This document shows, one piece after another, positions 24,819-32,700 of a DNA stretch of 40,110 nt. The translations under genes and the position numbers were made by a program. Position 1 is the stretch's first letter. Each line of letters starts with the position of its first letter. Origin of the DNA: Candidatus Fusobacterium pullicola (GTDB lineage Bacteria; Fusobacteriota; Fusobacteriia; Fusobacteriales; Fusobacteriaceae); NCBI GenBank assembly GCA_018883725.1, contig JAHLFN010000058.1, positions 1-40,110 of the forward strand, in the 5' to 3' direction. Below the pieces are notes generated by a model that was not told where the DNA came from, did not search any database, and worked only from the letters and a program-made list of their open reading frames with translations.

Positions 24819-24947
24819 GTAAAAAACATCAAATTATCATTATAATAATTTCTTCTCGTTTTGATAGGTGAGTAAAAATTAATGTATAAATTTGTTTGTA
24901 AAATATATAAAAATGCTAAATTAAAGAACATAAAAAAAATTTTTAAA

Positions 24948-24964
24948 TTGGCATAAAAATTGCT
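24948..24964 (+). promoter_or_regulatory. Sigma-54 promoter of ygeX
   Basis: TTGGCAT-AAAAA-TTGCT has GG at 24950-24951 and GC at 24962-24963, exactly 10 bases apart, matching the -24/-12 consensus TGGCAC-N5-TTGC at all but one core base. It lies 44 bases upstream of the ygeX start. A second near-copy precedes ssnA, and a sigma-54 activator gene lies between them. Confidence 0.85.
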
Positions 24965-25008
24965 ATATTAAATAGTGTGAAATAAAAGATGTTAAGGAGG
25001 ATATAATA

Positions 25009-26229
25009 GTGGAATTATTAAAATGGGTACACAATACAAAAAGTAGAGATGTAAACTACCAAAAAGAAAAATTAGTAGGATTTGAAGAGAAAGAGATGAA
25101 GGAAGTTTATGAGTTTCATAAGAGTCTTCCTGGATATAAAGCAACTCCATTAGTAGAATTAGATGAATTAGCAAAATACTATGGTGTACAAAAATTATGG
25201 TTAAAAGATGAATCAAAGAGATTTGGATTAAATGCTTTCAAAGTACTTGGAGGTTCATATGCAATAGGAAAATACCTAAGCCAAAAATTAGGAAAAGATA
25301 TGAGCGAATTACCATTTAATGTACTTGTATCTGATGAAGTAAAAAAACAACTTGGAGATGTAACATTCGTTACTGCAACAGATGGTAACCACGGTAGAGG
25401 AGTAGCTTGGGTAGCTAATAAATTAAGACAAAAATCAGTAGTATATATGCCAAAAGGATCAGCTCAAATGAGATTTGATGCAATAGCTAGAGAGGGAGCA
25501 GATGTATCAATAACTGATTTAAACTATGATGATGCTGTAAGACTTGCTAACAAAGGTGCACAAGAGCATGGATGGATAATGGTTCAAGATACTGCATGGG
25601 ATGGATATGAAGAGATTCCTTTATGGATAATGCAAGGTTATTCAACAATTATCAATGAAATAGTTGAACAATTAGAAGCAGCTAAAGAAGAAAAACCAAC
25701 TCACGTATTCTTACAAGCTGGAGTAGGATCTTTTGCTGGAGCAGTTCAAGGATACTTATCTCACCTATATGGAGATGACAGACCAATAACAATAATTTGT
25801 GAACCACACGGAGCTAACTGTATATATAAATCAATGGAAGCTAATGATGGAAAACCTCATAATGTAACTGGAGATTTAACAACAATAATGGCTGGACTTG
25901 CTTGTGGAGAACCAAATACAATCAGCTGGAAAATCTTAAGAGATAACTCAGATTTCTCTGTATCATGTGATGACTCAATAGCAGCAAGAGGAATGAGAGT
26001 GTTATCTTCACCTCTAGGAAATGACCAAAGAGTAATTTCTGGAGAATCAGGAGCAGTAGGACTTGGATTATTTACAGTATTATCTGAGAAAAAAGAAGAG
26101 TATGCAGAATTAATGAAAGCATTAAAAATAGATGAAAACTCAAGAATCCTATGTATCAGTACAGAGGGAGATACAGACGTAGAAGGATTCAAAAACGTAG
26201 TATGGAATGGAGCTCATCCAAATAAATAA
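25009..26229 (+). CDS. ygeX: Diaminopropionate ammonia-lyase
   Basis: A 406-residue PLP enzyme of fold type II that converts 2,3-diaminopropionate to pyruvate and two ammonia via aminoacrylate. ESKRFGLNAFKVLGGSYA holds the PLP lysine (Lys78), followed by TDGNHGRGVAW (phosphate/cofactor pocket), QAGVGSFAGAVQGYL (glycine-rich loop), EPHGANCIYKS and STEGDTD. Length and motifs match E. coli YgeX (DpaL). GTG at 25009 is the start, with AAGGAGG 8 bases upstream. It heads a sigma-54-driven block with ygeY. In the anaerobic purine route it is the step that releases pyruvate and ammonia. Confidence 0.95.
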   Translation: MELLKWVHNTKSRDVNYQKEKLVGFEEKEMKEVYEFHKSLPGYKATPLVELDELAKYYGVQKLWLKDESKRFGLNAFKVLGGSYAIGKYLSQKLGKDMSELPFNVLVSDEVKKQLGDVTFVTATDGNHGRGVAWVANKLRQKSVVYMPKGSAQMRFDAIAREGADVSITDLNYDDAVRLANKGAQEHGWIMVQDTAWDGYEEIPLWIMQGYSTIINEIVEQLEAAKEEKPTHVFLQAGVGSFAGAVQGYLSHLYGDDRPITIICEPHGANCIYKSMEANDGKPHNVTGDLTTIMAGLACGEPNTISWKILRDNSDFSVSCDDSIAARGMRVLSSPLGNDQRVISGESGAVGLGLFTVLSEKKEEYAELMKALKIDENSRILCISTEGDTDVEGFKNVVWNGAHPNK

Positions 26230-26305
26230 TAGAAAATAAATTTAAATGGTTTAATTATTATTTTTAAGTATTGTAATATTATTATGATAAATTATGGAGG
26301 AAAAA

Positions 26306-27490
26306 ATGTTAACTGAAGCAAGAAAACAACAACTAATAGAAACACTTAGCAACTTAATTCAAAGAAGAAGTTACTCTGGAGAAGAAAAAGAAGTAGTAGA
26401 GTACATGGAAAAAATAATGAAAGAAGTTGGATATGATACTGTTCATATTGATAAATATGGAAATATAATAGGATCAATCAAAGGAAAATATGCGGGACCA
26501 AGAATATTAATGGATGGACATATTGATACAGTTCCAGTAAATGCAGAAAAATGGACAGAAAAACCATTTGGTGGAGAAGTTCATGATGGAAAATTATTCG
26601 GAAGAGGAACTACAGATATGAAAGGTTCTGTATGTGCAATGATGTTAGCAGGGGCTTACTTAGCACAAGACCTTAAAAAAGAATTTGCTGGAGAAATATT
26701 CATGGCTGGAGTAGTTCATGAGGAGTGTTTCGAAGGAGTAGCTGCTAGAGAAATAAGTGAATATGTAAATCCAGATATCGTAATAATAGGAGAAGCTTCT
26801 CAATTAAACCTTAAAATAGGACAAAGAGGAAGAGGAGAAATAGTTGTAGAAACTTTTGGAAAACCAGCTCACTCAGCTAACCCTGAAAAAGGAATAAACG
26901 CAGTTTATAAAATGATGAAAATAGTAGGAGAAATCCAAAAATTACCTATGACTCACCACAAAGATTTAGGATATGGAATCCTTGAGTTAACAGATATTAA
27001 ATCATCTCCATACCCAGGAGCATCAGTAGTACCTGATTACTGTAGAGCAACTTATGACAGAAGACTTTTAGTAGGAGAAACTCCAGAATCAGTTTTAGCT
27101 CCATTACAAGAATTAATCGATAGATTAATGAAAGAAGATGAAACATTAAAAGCTAAAGTTTCTTATGCAGTAGGAAAAGAAATGTGTTGGACAGGAAACG
27201 AAATAACAGGAGAAAGATTCTTCCCAGGATGGTTATTTGATGAGAAAGAAGAATATATCCAAAAAGCAGTAGAAGCATTAAGAGGAATTGGACAAGATCC
27301 AACAATAATGCATTATAACTTCTGTACAAATGGATCTCACTATGGAGGAGAAAAAGGAATAAGAACAATAGGATATGGTCCATCAAAAGAAAATATAGCA
27401 CATACAATAGATGAGTACATAGAATTAGATCAATTATTCAAAGTAACAGAAGGATTCTACGCAATCTTAAAAGCTTACCTATCAAAATAA
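26306..27490 (+). CDS. ygeY: YgeY-type M20 metallohydrolase (selenium/purine locus)
   Basis: A 394-residue zinc-dependent amidohydrolase of the M20 family. MDGHIDTVPV has the first metal His and Asp, GRGTTDMKGS the bridging Asp, HEECFEG the catalytic and metal Glu, and GEAS the next ligand. A dimerisation domain (GQRGRGEIVVETFGKPAHSA) is inserted, and the last ligand His is probably in the segment NFCTNGSHYGG. The ATG at 26306 has GGAGG 5 bases before it; the ATG at 26294 precedes the ribosome site itself. It lies 76 bases after ygeX. In purine-degrading clusters YgeY is placed at hydrolysis of ureido intermediates leading to diaminopropionate; the exact substrate is from the literature, not the sequence. 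Confidence 0.93.
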   Translation: MLTEARKQQLIETLSNLIQRRSYSGEEKEVVEYMEKIMKEVGYDTVHIDKYGNIIGSIKGKYAGPRILMDGHIDTVPVNAEKWTEKPFGGEVHDGKLFGRGTTDMKGSVCAMMLAGAYLAQDLKKEFAGEIFMAGVVHEECFEGVAAREISEYVNPDIVIIGEASQLNLKIGQRGRGEIVVETFGKPAHSANPEKGINAVYKMMKIVGEIQKLPMTHHKDLGYGILELTDIKSSPYPGASVVPDYCRATYDRRLLVGETPESVLAPLQELIDRLMKEDETLKAKVSYAVGKEMCWTGNEITGERFFPGWLFDEKEEYIQKAVEALRGIGQDPTIMHYNFCTNGSHYGGEKGIRTIGYGPSKENIAHTIDEYIELDQLFKVTEGFYAILKAYLSK

Positions 27491-27512
27491 TAATTGAATG
27501 ATAAAAGTATTG

Positions 27513-27533
27513 GTCAGTAATTTACTGATCAGT
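27513..27533. repeat. Overlapping TCAGTA inverted repeats upstream of the amidohydrolase
   Basis: TCAGTAA-T-TTACTGA (27514-27528) overlaps ACTGATCAGT (27524-27533), so three TCAGTA half-sites alternate in orientation within 21 bases. They lie in the 127-base gap between ygeY and the next gene. They could form two exclusive hairpins or be a protein-binding site. There is no T-run directly after, so it is not a plain terminator. Confidence 0.4.
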
Positions 27534-27617
27534 ACTCTTTAATATAACAGGAAAAAAGTTACTTAAATAATTTTAGGTACTAAAAAGGGTAGGTCAAAAA
27601 ATAGAGGAGGAATTTTA

Positions 27618-29207
27618 ATGTCAAAAATTCTAATAAAGAATGGAACAGTTATAGATGGAAGCAGAGGAGCAAGATTCCAAGCTGATGTATTGATAGAAAA
27701 TGAAAGAATAGTTAAGATCGGGAAAATAGATGAGGCAGCAGATAGAGTAATAGATGCAACTGGAAAGATAGTAGCACCTGGATTTATCGATACTCATAGT
27801 CACTCAGATTTAAAAGTTTTAATAGAACCATTTGTTGAACCAAAATTACGTCAAGGAATTACAACAGAAGTATTAGGACAAGATGGAATATCTATGGCTC
27901 CATTACCAAAAGAGTATGTAAGTTCTTGGAGAAAAAACCTAGCTGGATTAGATGGAGACAGTGATGAGTTAGGTTGGGATTGGGAAACTACAGATAATTA
28001 CTTAAAACTAATTGAGGAAAGAGGATGTACTCCAAACGAATCTTATCTAGTACCTCATGGAAATATCAGAATGGAAGCTATGGGATTAGAAGCAAGAGTT
28101 GCTACTGATGAAGAGCTAGAAAAGATGAAAGAGATAACTAGAAGAGAGATGGAGGCTGGGGCAGCAGGGCTTTCAACAGGATTAATATATATCCCATGTG
28201 CATACTCAGATACAAGAGAGATGATAGAGATATGTAAGGTAGCAGCTGAGTATGATAGACCACTTGTAATTCACCAAAGAAGTGAAGCAGATACAATGAT
28301 AGAGTCTATGAATGAAGTAATAACAATAGCAAAAGAGAGTGGAGTAAAGATACACTTCTCTCACTTCAAAATCTGTGGAAAAAATAACTGGCATTTAATA
28401 AAAGATATAGTAGCATTATTAGATAAATGTAAAGAAGAAGGAATAGAAATCTCTTATGACCAATACCCATATGTAGCAGGAAGTACAATGCTAGGAGTAA
28501 TAATTCCACCTTGGGCACATGCAGGAGGAACAGATAAACTAGTAGAAAGATTAGGAAATCCAGCTGATAGAGAGAGAATGAAACATGATATAATCAATGG
28601 AATACCTGGATGGGATAACTTTATAGATTTTGCAGGATTTGATGGAATCTATGTAACATCAGTAAAAACAAAAGCAAATGAAGATTGTATAGGAAAAAAT
28701 CTTATAGAGATAGCAGAGTTAAAGGGAAAAGACAAATTTGATGCAGTATTTGACCTATTAAAAGAGGAAGAAAATGCTGTAGGAATGTATGACTACTATG
28801 GTAAAGATGAGCATGTAGTAACATTCTTAACAAGAGAAGAGAGCAATGTATGTACAGATGGATTACTAGCTGGAAAACCACATCCAAGAGTATATGGTTC
28901 TTTCCCAAGAGTTATAGGAAAATTTGTAAGAGAGATGAAAGCTTTATCGTTAGAGGAAGCAATCTATAAAATGACTCATAAGCCTGCTAAGACATTTAAA
29001 TTAGAAGATAGAGGATTAATTAAAGAGGGATACTTTGCAGATATAGTAATCTTCGATGAAAATACAACAATAGATAAAGGAACATTTGTAGATCCAATTC
29101 AAAATCCAGAAGGAATAAGCCATGTAATGGTAAATGGAGTTCTAGCAATAGATAACTTTGAAGCAACTAAAAAACTTTCTGGAAAAGTATTAAGAATTAA
29201 AAAATAA
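27618..29207 (+). CDS. D-aminoacylase-like amidohydrolase
   Basis: A 529-residue amidohydrolase-superfamily enzyme. DTHSHSD provides metal ligands His60 and His62; His219 (VIHQRSEAD), His249 (FSHFKI) and an Asp in VCTDG follow. HPRVYGSFPRVIGKF near 420-435 and the closing MVNGVLAIDN are typical of N-acyl-D-amino-acid deacylases. The metal-bridging Cys of classical D-aminoacylases (VGNCG) is replaced by Asp89 in LGQDGIS, so the substrate may differ. GAGGAGG lies 7-8 bases before the ATG. It is the third gene after the ygeX sigma-54 promoter and is closed by a terminator. Beside YgeY it may act on a carbamoyl or acyl derivative in the purine pathway, which is inference. Confidence 0.85.
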   Translation: MSKILIKNGTVIDGSRGARFQADVLIENERIVKIGKIDEAADRVIDATGKIVAPGFIDTHSHSDLKVLIEPFVEPKLRQGITTEVLGQDGISMAPLPKEYVSSWRKNLAGLDGDSDELGWDWETTDNYLKLIEERGCTPNESYLVPHGNIRMEAMGLEARVATDEELEKMKEITRREMEAGAAGLSTGLIYIPCAYSDTREMIEICKVAAEYDRPLVIHQRSEADTMIESMNEVITIAKESGVKIHFSHFKICGKNNWHLIKDIVALLDKCKEEGIEISYDQYPYVAGSTMLGVIIPPWAHAGGTDKLVERLGNPADRERMKHDIINGIPGWDNFIDFAGFDGIYVTSVKTKANEDCIGKNLIEIAELKGKDKFDAVFDLLKEEENAVGMYDYYGKDEHVVTFLTREESNVCTDGLLAGKPHPRVYGSFPRVIGKFVREMKALSLEEAIYKMTHKPAKTFKLEDRGLIKEGYFADIVIFDENTTIDKGTFVDPIQNPEGISHVMVNGVLAIDNFEATKKLSGKVLRIKK

Positions 29208-29229
29208 TAATTACCTTTCTCAAATTAAG

Positions 29230-29268
29230 AATCAGGAGTAGTAGAAATTATTACTCTTGATTTTTTTA
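29230..29268 (+). terminator. Terminator after the ygeX-ygeY-amidohydrolase block
   Basis: A 12-bp stem (AATCAGGAGTAG with TTACTCTTGATT, with G-U pairs) has a 9-base loop and a run of seven or more T residues. It separates the first block from the activator gene. Confidence 0.75.
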
Positions 29269-29287
29269 TTTTAATTGTATTAAACTA

Positions 29288-29296
29288 TGTTATAAT
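29288..29296 (+). promoter_or_regulatory. Extended -10 promoter of the activator gene
   Basis: TGTTATAAT is a consensus extended -10, 26 bases upstream of the activator ATG and just past the preceding terminator. The activator is therefore made from a sigma-70 promoter, independent of sigma-54. Confidence 0.55.
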
Positions 29297-29322
29297 ATAG
29301 AAAAATAATTTGAGGTGAAAGT

Positions 29323-31098
29323 ATGTCATTTTTAAAGAAGATACAAAACTATGTAAAAGACTATGCTGAAATAATATCAGATATTTTACAATGTGATGTA
29401 GAGATTGTTGATGAAGATATGGTTAGAATAGCTGGAACTGGACTATATAGCGAAAATATAAATGAACTTTGTAAAGGAACAGTTTATAAACATATATTTG
29501 ATAGTAAAAAAAGTAGAATTTTAATTAATCCTAAAGAGGATGAACTTTGTAAAGAGTGTACTCACAAAAATGATTGTACAGAAACATTAGAAATGGCAGC
29601 TCCGATTTTTTATAAAGATAAAGTAATTGGAGTCATAGGGTTGATATGTTTTACTGAGGAAGATAAAAAGAGATTACTGAAAAATATGGAAACCCACCTA
29701 AAGTTTACAGAGAAAATAGCTGACTTTATTTCTGGAAAAGTTTTTGAAGTAGAAGAAGAGATAGAGAAAAAAGAGATTATGGGAATAATGAAGCAAATTA
29801 TTAATAACTATGATAAGTGTGTATTAGTTATTGATAATGAAGGTAAAATTTTAGATGGTAATGAACAGGCATTAAAGGAATTGAAAATTGAAAGTGGTTT
29901 AAGTTTAGCTTATCAAAAAATTAATATTATTCCTAAGAATGAAGTTTTATTTGGAAAGGATATATTTTCAGCTGAGATAAATAAAGAAAAATATAATTTA
30001 ATAGGAACTTTAATTCCAATAACAGGCTTCTCTAAAAGTGAATATAAGATATTTTTATTTGAAAACTTTAATTATGATAAAAGTAAAGAGAGTATAAAAA
30101 ATAAATATGCCTCAAATAATATATTTTTGGAAGATATAATTAGTAATTCGGAAAAAATGATAAAGTTGAAAGAAAGGATAAAAAAAATATCTAAAACAAA
30201 TTCAACAGTTTTAATAACAGGGGACAGTGGAACAGGAAAAGAATTAATAGCTAGAGCTATCCATAATTGTAGCGAAAGATCTAAACAACCTTTTATTGCT
30301 ATAAATTGTGGAGCTATACCAGAAAATTTATTAGAAAGTGAACTTTTTGGTTATGTTAAAGGAGCTTTTAGTGGAGCAAGTAATGAGGGAAGAATAGGGA
30401 AATTTGAGTTAGCAAATAACGGGGTAATTTTTCTAGATGAAATTGGAGAGATGCCCCTTTTCTTACAGGTGAAGTTACTTAGAGTTTTACAGGATAGAAG
30501 TATTGTAAAGATTGGATCAAATAAATTGATAAATCTTAATATCAGAGTGATAGCTGCTACAAATAAAAATCTTCTAAAATTGGTTAAAGAAGGAAAATTT
30601 AGAGAAGATTTATATTATAGATTAAATGTTATTCCAGTAAAAGTTCCAGCATTAAGAGAAAGAAAGGATGATATTTTATTATTAGGTGAGTACTTAAATA
30701 ATAAATATAGTAAAATTTTAGGAGTGAATAAGATAATCTTAGATGATGAGATAAAAAATATATTTTTAAAACATAATTGGCCAGGAAATGTAAGAGAACT
30801 AGAAAATTGTATAGAGTTTTTATCAAATATGGCTGACGAAAATGGAAATATTGATTCAGATACAAGGGAGTATTTAAAGAAGAATTTAAAGAGTAATAGT
30901 TATTATGAAGAGAAAAATATTATAAAAAGTGAAGAAGATACAGAGGAGATAATAACATTAGAAGAGAGTGAAAAGAGACTAGTAGAAAAGGCTTTAAAAA
31001 TATATGGTTCAGATACAAATGGAAAAAATATTTGTGCTGAAAAATTAGGAATAGGAATAGCAACTTTATATAGAAAGATAGAAAAATATAAATTATAA
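29323..31098 (+). CDS. Sigma-54 enhancer-binding activator with Cys-rich sensor domain
   Basis: A 591-residue NtrC-class activator. Residues about 1-130 are a sensory region with four cysteines at 50, 76, 79 and 85 (LCKECTHKNDC) that could bind an Fe-S cluster or metal. A PAS-like segment follows (about 155-255: CVLVIDNEGKILDGNEQAL). The AAA+ domain has Walker A GDSGTGKE (near 300), GAFSGA (near 347) in place of the usual GAFTGA sigma-54 loop, Walker B FLDEIGEMP (near 370), and NWPGNVRELENCIEF (near 485). A Fis-type helix-turn-helix closes it (ICAEKLGIGIATLYRKIEKY). It lies between two gene blocks that each have a sigma-54 promoter, so it is the probable activator of both. Confidence 0.95.
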   Translation: MSFLKKIQNYVKDYAEIISDILQCDVEIVDEDMVRIAGTGLYSENINELCKGTVYKHIFDSKKSRILINPKEDELCKECTHKNDCTETLEMAAPIFYKDKVIGVIGLICFTEEDKKRLLKNMETHLKFTEKIADFISGKVFEVEEEIEKKEIMGIMKQIINNYDKCVLVIDNEGKILDGNEQALKELKIESGLSLAYQKINIIPKNEVLFGKDIFSAEINKEKYNLIGTLIPITGFSKSEYKIFLFENFNYDKSKESIKNKYASNNIFLEDIISNSEKMIKLKERIKKISKTNSTVLITGDSGTGKELIARAIHNCSERSKQPFIAINCGAIPENLLESELFGYVKGAFSGASNEGRIGKFELANNGVIFLDEIGEMPLFLQVKLLRVLQDRSIVKIGSNKLINLNIRVIAATNKNLLKLVKEGKFREDLYYRLNVIPVKVPALRERKDDILLLGEYLNNKYSKILGVNKIILDDEIKNIFLKHNWPGNVRELENCIEFLSNMADENGNIDSDTREYLKKNLKSNSYYEEKNIIKSEEDTEEIITLEESEKRLVEKALKIYGSDTNGKNICAEKLGIGIATLYRKIEKYKL

Positions 31099-31232
31099 TT
31101 TTATCAAAATGATAGAAAAATTATCATAAAAAAATAACATCAAAAATTATAAAAAAATAGTGAATAAAAAAATGTTTAGAAAATAAAAAAAGTAAAAAAT
31201 AAAATGTTCTAATATTTTTTGAAAAAATAAAA

Positions 31233-31249
31233 GTGCACTAAATATGCAC
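31233..31249. promoter_or_regulatory. Candidate activator (enhancer) site upstream of ssnA
   Basis: GTGCACTAAATATGCAC has inverted 5-bp arms GTGCA/TGCAC around 7 bases. It stands about 70 bases before the ssnA sigma-54 promoter, a usual position for enhancer-binding activators, in otherwise A/T-only sequence. I found no equal copy before ygeX. Confidence 0.45.
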
Positions 31250-31258
31250 GAGCTAAAG

Positions 31259-31294
31259 AAAAAATTACCTGAATAAAACAAGGTAATTTTTTTT
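31259..31294 (+). terminator. Terminator of the activator gene
   Basis: A perfect 12-bp stem (AAAAAATTACCT 31259-31270, AGGTAATTTTTT 31281-31292) has a 10-base loop and a T-run. It ends 5 bases before the sigma-54 promoter of ssnA, insulating that promoter from read-through. Confidence 0.8.
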
Positions 31295-31299
31295 ATTTT

Positions 31300-31317
31300 T
31301 TGGCATAGTAATTGCTT
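31300..31317 (+). promoter_or_regulatory. Sigma-54 promoter of ssnA operon
   Basis: TTGGCAT-AGTAA-TTGCTT has GG and GC 10 bases apart and differs from the ygeX promoter mainly in the spacer. It is 40 bases upstream of the ssnA start. The same core at both blocks argues strongly for common control. Confidence 0.87.
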
Positions 31318-31357
31318 AAATAAATAGAGTAAAGATATTTTATCAGGAGGGATAAAT

Positions 31358-32683
31358 TTGATACTAAAAAATGGAAGAGTAATTACTCAAGATAAAGATA
31401 GACCATATATAGAAAATGGTGCAATAGTTATTAAAGGAAACAAAATAGTTGATGTTGATACTACTGAAAAGATTTTAGGAAAATATTCAAATGATGAGGT
31501 AGTAGATGTTGATGGGAAAGTTATAATGCCTGGATTTATAAATACACATCACCATATATATAGTGCTTTTGCAAGAGGAATGGCTTCATCAGGAAAACCA
31601 AATGAAAATTTCTTAGAAATATTAGAAAACTTATGGTGGAAAATAGATAAAAAATTAACGTTAGAGGATTTAAAATATAGTGCATATACTACATATATAG
31701 ATTGTATAAAAAAGGGAGTAACAACAGTTTTTGATCACAATGCTAGTCCTTTTGCAATTACAGGTAGTTTAGAATCTATAGCGGATGCAGCTAAAGATTT
31801 AGGATTAAGAACATGTCTTTGTTATGAGGTATCTGATAGAGATGGTGAAGAGATAGCAAAGGAAGGAATAGCTGAAAATATTAACTTTATAAAAAAATAT
31901 AATACAGATGAACAAAATATGATAAAGGGAATGTTTGGATTACATGCTTCTTTTACACTATCAGACGAAACTTTAGTAGCTTGTGATAGAGAATTAAAAG
32001 GATTAAATGCTGGGTACCATGTACATGTGGCAGAGGGAATAGATGATTTAGAACAATGTTTAGAAAAACATGGAAAAAGAGTAGTTGAAAGATTAAGAGA
32101 TATGAATATCTTAGGGGATAAAACAATAGCTGTTCACTGTATTCATGTAACAGATGATGAATTAAATATTTTAAAAGATACAGATACTATGGTAGTTCAT
32201 AATCCAGAGTCAAACATGGGAAATGCTGTAGGATGTCAGCCATTCCTAGAGTTACACAAAAAAGGAGTAACAATAGGATTGGGAACAGATGGATATACAA
32301 GTGATATGACAGAGTCTATGAAGGTTGCAAATATAATTCATAAACATGTGAAACAAAATCCTTCAGTAGCTTGGGGAGAAGTTCCTGTATCAATGTTTGA
32401 AAATAATAGAAAAATAGCTCAAAAATATTTTAGTGGGGATCTTGGAGTATTAAAATCAGGAGCATTAGCAGACGTTATAGTAGTAGATTATGATCCGCTT
32501 ACTCCGATGAATGAGAATAATATAAATTCACATATTCTATTTGGCTTTACAGGAAAAGATGTAGTTACAACTATTATAGATGGAAAAGTAGTAATGAAAG
32601 ATAGAGAGCTTGTAGGAATTAATGAAAGAGAGATATTCAAAACTTCAAGAGAAGTAGCAAAGAGATTATGGGATAGAATGTAA
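31358..32683 (+). CDS. ssnA: SsnA-type aminohydrolase (amidohydrolase superfamily)
   Basis: A 441-residue metal-dependent hydrolase related to guanine deaminase, chlorohydrolase and TrzN-type enzymes. Metal ligands are His64 and His66 in NTHHHIY, a His in YHVHVAEG, AVHCIH, and Asp in LGTDGYTSD. The flanking small beta-sandwich is formed by the N terminus (ILKNGRVITQD) and C terminus (IIDGKVVMKDREL). TTG at 31358 is taken as the start, with AGGAGG 7 bases before it. SsnA is a fixed member of selenium-dependent purine hydroxylase clusters. A deaminase or ring-opening step on a purine intermediate is likely; I cannot tell which from sequence. Confidence 0.92.
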   Translation: MILKNGRVITQDKDRPYIENGAIVIKGNKIVDVDTTEKILGKYSNDEVVDVDGKVIMPGFINTHHHIYSAFARGMASSGKPNENFLEILENLWWKIDKKLTLEDLKYSAYTTYIDCIKKGVTTVFDHNASPFAITGSLESIADAAKDLGLRTCLCYEVSDRDGEEIAKEGIAENINFIKKYNTDEQNMIKGMFGLHASFTLSDETLVACDRELKGLNAGYHVHVAEGIDDLEQCLEKHGKRVVERLRDMNILGDKTIAVHCIHVTDDELNILKDTDTMVVHNPESNMGNAVGCQPFLELHKKGVTIGLGTDGYTSDMTESMKVANIIHKHVKQNPSVAWGEVPVSMFENNRKIAQKYFSGDLGVLKSGALADVIVVDYDPLTPMNENNINSHILFGFTGKDVVTTIIDGKVVMKDRELVGINEREIFKTSREVAKRLWDRM

Positions 32684-32700
32684 TTATTTAGGAGGATATT

